Below, piece after piece: positions 44,253-53,680 of a stretch of DNA of 64,000 bases. Both the position numbers and the translations under genes were made by a program. The notes under the pieces were generated by a model. It saw nothing but the letters and a program-made list of their open reading frames with translations. It ran no database searches and was not told the origin of the DNA. Location: assembly GCA_021030915.1 (NCBI GenBank), contig JAGEMR010000008.1, forward strand, positions 62,001-126,000. The letters run 5' to 3'. Every line of letters starts with the position of its first letter. The stretch's first letter is position 1. This DNA comes from Astrothelium macrocarpum (Eukaryota; Ascomycota; Dothideomycetes; Trypetheliales; Trypetheliaceae).

Positions 44253-46606
44253 TCATTTCCAAGCTTCCATTCCCTCAATCTCACATCCAATTTCTCTTTC
44301 CCGTCTTCGAACTAGGTGTCCAATTTTCCAAATCCTCTCTCCGGCACTTCTCAACTTCTCTCTCACGGTATTGACTGCATCCCCAGCCTCAACCACAAGA
44401 ACCATACCCAATCCCGTGTTGAACGCACGAGCGAACTCTTCATTACTTATGCTCCCCACTTTCTTGAGCCAACCCAGGACGGCAGCTACTTCCCAAGTCC
44501 GGGCGTCAAGTTGAGCAGAGAGATGTTGAGGAAGCATTCGCGGGATGTTCTCAACAAGACCACCTCCCGTGATGTGCGCAAGGCCTTTGATACCATTGAA
44601 ACCAGGAGCCTGGAGAAGTGGCAGAAGGGACTTGATATATATTCTCGTGGGCGTCAACAGTGCCTCTCCGACACTCTCCCCCTTTGCCCAAGGCGCTGGA
44701 TCCGAATAATCCAATATCGCCCGCTCCTCCACTATCTTGCGGATCAAGCTAAAGCCATTACTGTGAGCTCCACTGCTTGCCAGCCCAAGCAGGACATCGC
44801 CCTCCTTCATCGCTTCCATATCTGGGAGCGCCTTCCTTCCCTTTGGTATTGCACCAGTTGCCTGACCTGCGGCATCGAATTCCCCCTCGCTGTACATCCC
44901 CGGCATCTCCGCCGTCTCGCCGCCGACAAGTGCACAGCCCGCCATCCGACACCCTTCCGCAACGCCCTGCACAAAACTCGCTGCTGCTTCCACGTCCAGC
45001 TTACTGGTGGAGTAGTAATCGAGAAAGCTCAACGGCTCGGCGCCTTGGACAATCAAGTCGTTGACGTTCATGGCGACGAGATCGATGCCCACGCTGCGAT
45101 ATTGCCCAGTTGCGAATGCGATTTTGAGCTTGGTGCCTACGCCATCGATGCAGTGTACGAGCGTTGGAGGCTCCTGGTAGCCAGCCGCGCAGAGGTCAAA
45201 TGCGCCGCCAAACCCACCAATTGAAGCATCAGCTCCGGGACGTCGTGTGGATTGGACGGCAGACTTGATGCGCGAAACGAGCTGGTTGCCTGCGTCGATT
45301 GAGACGCCTGCGGAAGCATATGTCATTGCTGATGATGATGGATTCGTGATGGCATCTGGTTCAGTGTATGTCGCTGTTGCGCCGTCATTTGCCGGAATGA
45401 GCAGTCTCCAATCACACTTAATATCTTCTGCTTTTTGTTTCTTGTATTCGGAAATGAGCTTTGAAGATATCGCATCTGCGATAGATTCAAAGTTGCTTGT
45501 TGCAAGAGCGAGAATGGTAGGACCTGCCCCAGAAAGACATATGCCAAGCAAACCCGGATGGCTTTTAGGAGATAGAGATCGGAGCACATCAGGAAGACCA
45601 GGTATGAGATTCTTGCGATAAGGTTGGTGGACTTTATCTTGCATGCCTTGATATATCATGTCTGCATCTGGAGGGCTTTCTCCTAGAGCCGTAGTGAGCA
45701 GTGCAATGCGTTGCATATTGAACACCATGTCTGCTCGGGAATATTGCTCGGGAAGACATTTTCGCGCATCTGCTGTAGGGACCTCAAAATTGGGAATAAT
45801 CGCGATGCACTTGACCTCTTTCGCCCATCGGAACTTCTTGTAGTGACCAATATTAAATGGCGGTTCAGGGGGCATCACCCCTGTGTCAACACCTCCAGCT
45901 GGTTGCGGAAGGACTTCACTGAGGGGAATCTCCTTTCTCTCTGTGTCTTTGGGGTCAAGTTCGTTTAGATATGTCCCGACGAAGCCGCCATACAACGCGG
46001 CAGCAACGTTGTCTGGATGCCGTTCTGTAGCAATACGTTAGTCTACAGCGTGTACCCAGTCCAAATCAATCAAGCTCCTCTTACCGACCATCAGACAAAA
46101 ATCCAGTATTCTTGCTTTTGACAATCCAAGCTTCCCGACTTCATTTGCCAGCATTGCTCCGCCAACCACTGCAGCTCCTGAAGAACCCAGACCCCTTCCC
46201 AAAGGAATGTTATTGATGATGTGCACATTAGTGCCCCTAGGAAATGTTCTTTGGCCATGGCATCGTAAAACGTAGAGGGCGGTACGGGTGAGAAGGTTCT
46301 CATCCGCAGCCAGGGTCACATCCTCCTCACCCGTACCTTCATAAATGACCTTGCAGTTCAAAGGAGAATTAGAGGGCGCATTTGGAGGATCGAAGGTAGC
46401 TTGAATCTCGAGAAAGATCGAAAGTGCGAGACCAATGACATCAAAGCCGGGTCCTGTAGTGTGACGTTAGTCATCTGAGATTGGAGAGGAGTTTCAAACG
46501 GACAATTTTCGTACCGATATTAGCTGAAGAGCATGGCACCTCTGTAGACTTGATGAGCTCAAGAAGATCGGTTCAATTCAAGGAGACACGCACTGATCGA
46601 AATCAT
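44253..46606 (-). CDS. Fusion protein: homoserine kinase (Thr1) + phosphoribosylformylglycinamidine cyclo-ligase (AIR synthetase)
   Basis: Four exons: 46594-46606 (13 nt), 46515-46541 (27 nt), 46085-46453 and 44253-46024; introns of 52, 61 and 60 bp; 2181 nt, 726 residues. Residues 1-~357 are a GHMP-family homoserine kinase: 'MISIKVPCSSANIGPGFDVI', 'PLGRGLGSSGAAVVGG' (ATP-binding), 'ERHPDNVAAALYGGFVGTYL', 'GICLSGAGPTILAL', 'CDWRLLIPANDGA'. A Ser-rich linker (~358-369) leads straight into a complete AIR synthetase, residues ~370-726: 'MTYASAGVSIDAGNQLV', 'GGFGGAFDLCAAGY', 'DGVGTKLKIAFATGQYRSVG', 'ALVGGETAEMPGMYSEGEFD', 'HITGGGLVENIPRMLP'. The junction is near 45326 inside the large last exon, with no stop. 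Homoserine kinase makes O-phosphohomoserine for threonine; AIR synthetase performs the fifth step of purine synthesis. In other fungi AIR synthetase is the C-terminal half of Ade5,7. Confidence 0.93.
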
Positions 46607-47144
46607 ATCGTGCCTGCCCCTCGTGAATATTATGATGTAAACGATTAAGATCCAAAGCAGTCGGTGTTGTGCGCCCAGCTCTTTAGCTTGGGTTCAGCCC
46701 TACAAATGTTGGATGGCGGGGAGATTTCGAAGCCTTTAAATTTCCCAGATTTGAGACATTTAAATTCTTATATGTGATTTCGTCTTCAGAATCATGTAGT
46801 GGGCGTTGACTGTTCCCAACACGATTTTCGAAAATATGTGATATTGTATTAGTCGTCTGGTGAGTTAATTGATTGAAAGATAGCCAGGTCTCGTTTATTG
46901 AAATTCTTCCTTGGAGGACTTCATTTCCAGCTCTTTCCTGTTCTTTCCTGACACCGTGCATCAATGAACGAGCGCAAATCTAATACTCTGCTTGAGCAAC
47001 AAGTGTTATTCTGCTGAACGATTTCCTACCATGCCGTGTTGCTGCATTTAACACTAAAATTTATAACAAATGCAATTTGATTTTTTCTTTGATGAAGGCC
47101 TCATCTCAGACTGACACTTTCTTCAAATAAAACTAGTTTCTACC
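46607..47144. promoter_or_regulatory. Divergent promoter between THR1-AIRS and GARS
   Basis: 538 bp separate the two start codons (46606 minus, 47145 plus), so both purine activities can be driven from one intergenic region. No clear Gcn4/Bas1-type TGACTC site was seen. Confidence 0.6.
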
Positions 47145-48532
47145 ATGTCTACCGAACCACTCATCATACTGTTGCTCGGATCTGGTGGCCGTGAGCATGC
47201 TCTTGCCTGGAAGCTCTCACAATCCCCCCTCGTTCAGCATATATATTGCGGCCCAGGGAACGGCGGCACTGCCTCGACTCCCAAATGCACTAATCATATG
47301 AATCTTCCTTCCCCAGAAAACGAGTCTAGCTTTCCTGCTCTTGTCTCATTTGCGAAAGACCATGGCGTTAATTTCCTTATCCCGGGCCCCGAAGCTCCCC
47401 TGGTTGCCGGAGTGGTAGATTACTTTGAGGAACATGCCCCGGAAATTAGATGCTTCGGGCCAAGGCGAGATGCCGCGAGAATGGAGGGAAGCAAAACATT
47501 TGCAAAGGATTTCATGAAGAGACACGACATTCCCACTGCCGCATTTCAAAACCTTTCTTCATATGATACAGCAAAGCAATATTTAGAGATGGTAAATCAT
47601 CCCATCGTAATCAAAGCTTCTGGCTTGGCAGGCGGGAAAGGAGTCATAATACCATCCTCAAAGGACGAAGCCCAAAGTGCCCTTTCAGATATCATGCTGA
47701 AGAGCGAATTTGGGCCTGCCGGAGAGGAAGTTGTAATTGAAGAGTTCTTGGAGGGGGATGAGATTTCAATATTGTCGTTCTGTGATGGTGTCACAATAAG
47801 GAGCCTGCCTCCTGCACAGGATCACAAAAGGATCGGAGACGGCGATACAGGTGGAAACACGGGGGGAATGGGAGCATATGCACCCTGCCCGAGCAGTGTC
47901 GTCAACAAAGCACAACTGGAAGAGATTGAGAGAACGGTGCTGCAACCTACAATTGCTGGAATGAGCGACGAAGGTAAGGCTTCTCATGACAGCCAACATT
48001 GTTGGTCCCTTTTGCTTTTACAGAAATAATTGACAAGATTCAAGGATTTCCATTCAAAGGCATCCTCTTTACCGGTTTCATGATGACATCGTCTGGTCCC
48101 CGCGTCCTCGAGTACAATGTTCGCTTTGGCGACCCTGAAGTCCAAACTCTCCTCCCGCTTCTTGACCCCTCGACTGACTTAGCTCAAGTACTCCTTGCAT
48201 GCACAAATAGGTCCCTCAGCTCTATTTCACTGTCCGTTTCAGACTACTTTGCAGCGACTGTAGTAGTGGCTGCGGGTGGCTATCCTGGTTCATATCCCAA
48301 AGGGACATCCATATACCTAAAAGATGTACCATTGGGTGTAGACTTGTTCCACGCTGGAACAGCAGTGGACTCTGTGAGAGGGTTGGTGACGTCTGGAGGA
48401 AGGGTCATTGCGGCCACTGCAATCGAAAGGACGCTTGAAGAGGCAGTCCAAAAGGCATATAGCGGAGTGGAGGCTATCGATTTTGAAGGCATGTACTACA
48501 GGAAAGACATTGGAGCGAGAGCATTGAAATAG
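47145..48532 (+). CDS. Stand-alone glycinamide ribonucleotide synthetase (phosphoribosylamine-glycine ligase)
   Basis: Two exons, 47145-47973 and 48024-48532, with a 50-bp phase-1 intron (GTAAGG...ACAG); 445 residues, the length of one GARS domain. Blocks: 'LLLGSGGREHALAWKLSQSP' (N-domain), 'PGPEAPLVAGVVDYF', 'GSKTFAKDFMKRHDIPTA', 'PIVIKASGLAGGKGVIIPSS' (ATP-grasp), 'DHKRIGDGDTGGNTGGMGAY', 'FKGILFTGFMM', 'EYNVRFGDPEVQTLLPLL', and the end 'GMYYRKDIGARALK'. It ligates glycine to phosphoribosylamine, step two of purine synthesis. In yeast Ade5,7 and homologues this point continues into AIR synthetase; here the frame stops (48530-48532) and the AIR synthetase domain is found instead fused to Thr1 next door. 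Confidence 0.95.
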
Positions 48533-48988
48533 ACCGGAGCAGAATTTTTAATGTATACCTTGAAGTCAGGCCGTCCACAGGGGAAGCTCCTGAAGAAGTC
48601 ATTTTTTGGACACAACGCCGCGCTCTCTTTCTTAAGCACTGTATGACTACGGTTACTGGACAAATGAGTAGGAGAACGTGGCAAGGATCGATTTTAAACA
48701 CTCACATGATTTATCGGGTAGGCACTGTAGAGATCTAATCTTTTCCCTTCAGCTATTGTGCTCTAGGCTTCAACCACTGCAGTTCCAATCGCCATAGCTA
48801 GCTCCATGAGCGAGCAACGTAGCTCGCAAACATGAACACGTAAAGCTATGCGAACCCAGCAAACTCCATGCGTGAAGGTATCATCAACGCCTACGGAAAA
48901 CTCAGAACGCCAGCCCATGGTATAAAACGTTAGCATCCCCCCCTTCGAAGCGTCACAAACAAAATTCGCCTGGAACAGAAGGCGTGGA
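48533..48988. other. Convergent intergenic spacer
   Basis: 3' flanks of GARS and CENP-A. No AIR synthetase sequence remains downstream of GARS. Confidence 0.6.
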
Positions 48989-49644
48989 TTAACCCAGTCC
49001 ACTCCACACACCCCGTATTCGTCTTGCTAGTTGTATATCTTTCTGCTGAATGGTGACACGCTTAGCGTGAATGGCACACAAATTCGTGTCTTCGAACAAA
49101 TGAACGAGGAAGGCTTCAGCGGCTTCTTGGAGGGCCATAATGGCTTGGGACTGCCAGCGGAGCAATTCACGGTTGGAAACGTTGAGCGCAATTTCGCGGA
49201 CCTGGAATGGTTATTCAGATGCTCTGTCGGGGTCTGAAGCAATGCGAGACTGGAGATGGAAGTGCCATGACTGGCAGCGGAGACTGAGTAGGTAGACGTA
49301 CCAATCTTGAGAAGGGGAGTTTTCGCATCAATAACTCTGTAGACCTTTGGTACCGGCGAATCTCTCGCAAAGCCAATGTGCCCGGTTTGTATCTCCATGC
49401 CTTCCTTTGCGGTATTGGATCTCCAGCTTTGAATCCAAGTCAGTTTCTGTTCATGTAGTATTCCGATCCCAGAATTGCGGAGATCACACTTACGCTCAAT
49501 GCCGGATCTCCTCTTGCCGCCTAGAGTCGCTCTGCTAGGGCCGGCTACTGTTTTACCGCCTCTCGTCTTTCCCCCCCTCCCTCGGGTTGGTACTGCTTTT
49601 CGGCCACGGCCACGACTTGCTGGGCTCTGGTAATATGGCGGCAT
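48989..49644 (-). CDS. CSE4: Centromeric histone H3 variant (CENP-A/Cse4)
   Basis: Three exons: 49494-49644, 49302-49426 and 48989-49201; introns of 67 and 100 bp; 162 residues. The first 50 residues are Arg/Gly-rich ('MPPYYQSPASRGRGRKAVPT') and unlike canonical H3. The histone fold follows: 'AWRYKPGTLALREIRRYQRS', 'LLMRKLPFSRLVREIALNVS', 'LRWQSQAIMALQEAAEAFLV', 'HLFEDTNLCAIHAKRVTIQQ', 'KDIQLARRIRGVW'. The alpha-N helix, absence of the H3 tail lysine motif and the Trp in helix 2 mark it as CENP-A. It replaces H3 in centromeric nucleosomes and specifies kinetochores. Transcribed away from the derlin gene. Confidence 0.94.
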
Positions 49645-50215
49645 TGCCCGTGAGGCCGAATGGTGATTTGCGCTATCAATCAACGACTATCCAGACTGAA
49701 GGACTTGGGAAGAGGATTGTCGACTATCCGTTGAGCGGCAGGATCAAGTCGCGGATCCGTTTTGACGCGCTTCTGACTTCGCGCCGGAACGACGCTCGAT
49801 TCAATGGACGTGTCGATGGCGTTTATACCTTACGACACAAAAGTCTGAGCATTGGCAGCATCATCGAGAACTGTCCGAGTCTTGGAAAGCAAACAATCGC
49901 GAGGTCAAAAAGTGCGGGGAGGCGGGATGCAGAGTGTTGTTATGATTGGGATACAATTTGGGATAAGTGCCACGGTTTTGTCCGCAGCTTTCAAGCCACT
50001 CACAGCCACAGCTGGCGTCATTTCCGCCCGCCGAAAATACAGCTTGTAGCTACGTTGCAAGACCCAACCTGTGCTGCTTCATCCATTCCTCGAAAGCTTC
50101 TGGAAACAAGTCGACCTAACCGCTGTTGCAAGGAGTATAATCTGGGGGCTTGTTGGCTTCTATTTTCCTGCTGCCGCTACCTGGAACCTCTTTCTTCAGA
50201 TCCAACACCTCCATC
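49645..50215. promoter_or_regulatory. Divergent promoter region CENP-A / derlin
   Basis: 571 bp between start codons. Open frames here (for example plus-strand 49587-50327) run through antisense of CENP-A exon 1 and are probably chance. Confidence 0.5.
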
Positions 50216-51120
50216 ATGGCGGCATTGCTGGGAGGCGGCGACGGGCAGTTGGGCCAGATCCCTCTGGAGCAGTGGTTCTTCGAGATGCCTGTCTGTACTA
50301 GGTGGTGGACGACGGCAACTGTCGTGACAAGCGCGCTGGTTCAATGTCACATTGTTACTCCATTCCAGCTATTCTACAGCTACCGCGCTGTCTTTTACAA
50401 GAGCCAGGTAAGACACAAACATGATACAAAGCTTCAAATTAGACCTATCGCTGTATGTTTAGAACTGTGCTGACTTCTCTTTAAAGTATTGGCGTCTTAT
50501 CACCACCTTCTTTTACTTTGGCCCGCTCAGCCTTGATCTCCTCTTCCATGTCTTCTTCCTCCAAAGATATGCCCGGATGCTGGAGGAATCGTCTGGACGG
50601 TCGCCTGCGCACTTTGCCTGGTTAATCGCCTTTGCCGCAGCATTTCTTCTCTGTGTTGCACCTCTCTTTTCCATGGCATTCCTGGGAAGCGCATTATCAA
50701 GTACTTTGGTGTATATATGGAGCAGGCGCAACCCAGACACACGCTTGAGCTTTTTGGGCTTGCTAGTCTTTCGCGCACCTTTCCTCCCATGGGTGTTGAT
50801 GGGCTTTTCGCTCGTTCTGCATGGACATCTCCCGAAAGATGAGCTGTTCGGAACGGTTATTGGACACAGTATGTCGGCCTTCATTTTCCCGTTCAAGCTT
50901 GCGAAGAAAAAAACAAAACCTCAAGGGCTAATTGATATCAACAGTCTGGTATTATTTCAACGACATTTATCCTTCCCTGCACGAGGGTCACCGACCATTA
51001 GATCCTCCTCAGTGGTGGATACGATTATTTGAGGGAGCACCACAAGAGACAGCGACAGAGACCAACGCAGAACCTATCAACCATGACATTGCAGCAGCTG
51101 CAGCGCCCGAGGTTAGGTGA
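50216..51120 (+). CDS. Derlin (Der1-like), ER-associated degradation
   Basis: Three exons: 50216-50407, 50487-50868 and 50945-51120; introns of 79 and 76 bp; 249 residues. 'IPLEQWFFEMPVCTRWWTTA' and 'VTPFQLFYSYRAVFYKSQYW' form the derlin N-terminal signature, followed by 'FYFGPLSLDLLFHVFFLQRY' and several membrane helices ('FAWLIAFAAAFLLCVAPLFS', 'LLVFRAPFLPWVLMGFSLVL'), then 'HIWYYFNDIYPSLHEGHRPL'. The C-terminal ~35 residues are acidic/Ala-rich. Derlins are rhomboid pseudoproteases in the ER membrane that help Hrd1 export misfolded proteins. Confidence 0.92.
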
Positions 51121-51780
51121 AGCGTCACATTGGTGGAACGGCAGATAAGTTGGCCAACGTTTCTCTGCTCAGCCTGCAAGTAACGCAAGGGAATGCCCGC
51201 GCGCCGACGCACTGATCGCCTTTCGGGAGAGGCAACTCCACTAGCTTATTGGCTGCTCGCTTCATTTTCTTGGCGCTCCGCCCCGATCCTATCACCAGCG
51301 CGCACAAACCCTAAAGAGCACAGTCGCGCTATTTCTCTGGGCAAGGCATTTGTTGCGCATTTCTTTGCCTATCAGCTACCCCACGTTTGACACCTGGTCG
51401 CCTATCTTCTTCTCTCTGCCAACTTTTCGAGCCCATTGCCTACTTACCAGAGCTTAGCGGCGATTACTCCCGCGCGGACCTGCATCTACATCAGGACAAG
51501 TCAGATGTCAGGCTCTAGCGTTTTCTGCTGCATCGTCGCTACATCGTTACTTTGGTCCCATGCAGAGCTACTCCGAACAGTCGCAACTGATAACAAGCTT
51601 CACGAGCACGGCGCAACAGGTGACTCGCTGGTCGCATTCTCGAAGATGGGCTTGTCTGACTCCCGAGTACAAATATCGGCATGTCGATCCTCTGCATTTT
51701 CTTGTTGATTAGACGGGGCGCTTACTGAGACAATTCTCATATTAATATTCCATATTGTCCACTTGCCAATCTTTCCCAGC
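51121..51780. other. Intergenic upstream of S1/P1 nuclease gene
   Basis: No gene recognised. An ORF ending at 51708 has no signature. Confidence 0.45.
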
Positions 51781-52843
51781 ATGGCACCTCTTGTAAATAC
51801 TCTTCTTCCACTTGCTGCTCTCCCGAGTGCTCTTGCCTGGGGTGAATTGGGTCACTACACCATTGGTTACATTGCTCAAAACTTTGTCCAAGACTCTACT
51901 GCATCATGGGCCAAGGACATTCTCAACTCTGGCTCTTCCAATGATTCGTACCTAGCTGCCGTCGCTACTTGGGCTGATGACTACCGTTATACCGATGAAG
52001 GTGCTTTCTCTGCTCCGTTCCATTTCATCGACGCTGAGGATAGTCCACCTTCTGACTGCAATGTCGACTACTCACGTGATTGTGGTGAGGAGGGATGCTC
52101 CGTGTCCGCCATCCAGAACTACACCACCCGTGTCCAGGACACCGACTACAGCAAAGCAGATCGCCAAATGTCTTTGAAATGGATCATCCACATCATCGGC
52201 GATCTCCACCAACCTCTTCACGATGAGGCTCTCGAGGTCGGCGGTAACGATATTGATGTTTATTTCGGCGAAGACGATGACACCAATCTCCATCACATCT
52301 GGGATACTGAGATGCCTGAGAAGCTCGTTGGCGGCTACTCGTTCAGTGATGCGCAAAGCTGGGCCAACACCCTCACTTCAGATATCCAAAGCGGCACCTA
52401 TCAGAGCCAGGCTTCAGGCTGGTTGAGTGGTGTAGAGCTTGACGATCCTGTCACCACCACAATGAACTGGGCAACCGAGGCAAACACTTATGTCTGCTCT
52501 ATCGTCATGCCCGAAGGTGCTTCCTATTATGAAGGGAAAGATCTGGACGACTCGTACTACAATGGCGCCATCGACACTATCGAACTGCAAATTGCGCGAG
52601 GTTGGCCATCTCTCAATCGTCTGTCTTCTTTAATATGCTAACTATCTTTACACAGCTGGCTACCGTCTTGCTAACTGGCTCGACCTCATCGCCGCCAACG
52701 ACGCCACGCGCAAGCGCGATCTTGAGGAAGGCCGTGCACCCGCTCCACTTCCTCGCGTGGCGGCGCCACCAAAGCCAGATCACCTCAGCCGAGCCAAGAT
52801 GGCAAGGAGAGCAAATGGGTACAACTGCAACCACGCCCACTAA
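51781..52843 (+). CDS. Secreted S1/P1 nuclease (zinc-dependent)
   Basis: Two exons, 51781-52600 and 52656-52843, intron 55 bp with a CTAAC branch site; 335 residues. Start at 51781 gives a signal peptide 'MAPLVNTLLPLAALPSALA', leaving Trp as the mature first residue ('WGELGHYTIGYIAQNF'); in this family that Trp and the following His bind zinc. Other ligands appear in 'VATWADDYRY', 'FHFIDAEDSP', 'WIIHIIGDLHQPLHDEALEV' and 'NLHHIWDTEMPEK'. Cysteines occur in pairs. It degrades single-stranded DNA/RNA and 3'-nucleotides outside the cell for phosphate and nucleoside recovery. The C-terminal tail past residue ~275 is Pro/Arg-rich and longer than the catalytic core needs. Confidence 0.94.
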
Positions 52844-53680
52844 GAGTCTGCAGTTTTGTCGTGATTTTAATAATGGAGGCACCTCGTTTCATAAAGTACA
52901 TTTTACTTGGTGCTTGAAGCATGCGCATCTTTGTCCTCATTGTACATATTTGGGTTTTGCAACATAGAAGAAACCACAGATGATTGCTTTTCCACTATGA
53001 GTACTACTCGATGATCCATCAAATCGGTGAGGCAGTTTGCTATTTCAGCGTAAGAGGACCTATGTGCCCAAACTAATGAAAAGATGACATCCTTTTCGGG
53101 CTTTATTAGAATCCGTACAGCACTATTTGTCAGCTTTACAAAGTTCTTACATAGCAGGATAGAAAAAGTGACAAGCAAGCGTAAAGTCGGTGGTTTTTAG
53201 GGCCGAGGAAATTGTGGCTGAAACGGATTCTTTTCGTAATTGGTCAATGACTCGAATCCTTGCAGCGATCTTGGACCTCTGCTATACTCCAATCGTCTAC
53301 CTTCATCTTTAATTAGCCAAATAGGAGGCCTAACCATTTCCTAGAGTATGATACGCCGGTCGCTCTCGACCAGTTGCTATTGTTATACACAGACTTTATA
53401 ACACGGGATCGTTCCCGTCCCCACATCAAGGTTTATGCTCACCCTGATTGTAAATCAAGCTCATTAGCATCAGACTCTGTCGGTCTCTTGCTGACCGTCA
53501 ACATCGACGTACGGTTATGGTGGTGGCTTCGGCCGGTCAACGAAAAAACGTGAGGCTATGATCCGGTCTATGACAGTGGGCGCCTTAACTGGGATGCAGC
53601 CGAAAAGTTTAAAAGTACGGTGAACCTCAAGCATTGCCAAACCGTAATATTTTGTGTTTAAAGAACGAAAAAAAGGGACC
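52844..53680. other. Intergenic, 837 bp
   Basis: 3' flank of the nuclease gene and promoter of the monooxygenase. Nothing else recognised. Confidence 0.45.

Noticed and set aside
48533..48988. Possible AIR synthetase remains downstream of GARS
   Set aside because: No AIR synthetase motif in any frame; the domain is intact at 44253-45326 instead.
49587..50327. 246-codon plus-strand ORF between CENP-A and derlin
   Set aside because: Starts antisense to CENP-A exon 1 and overlaps derlin exon 1 in another frame; no family features.
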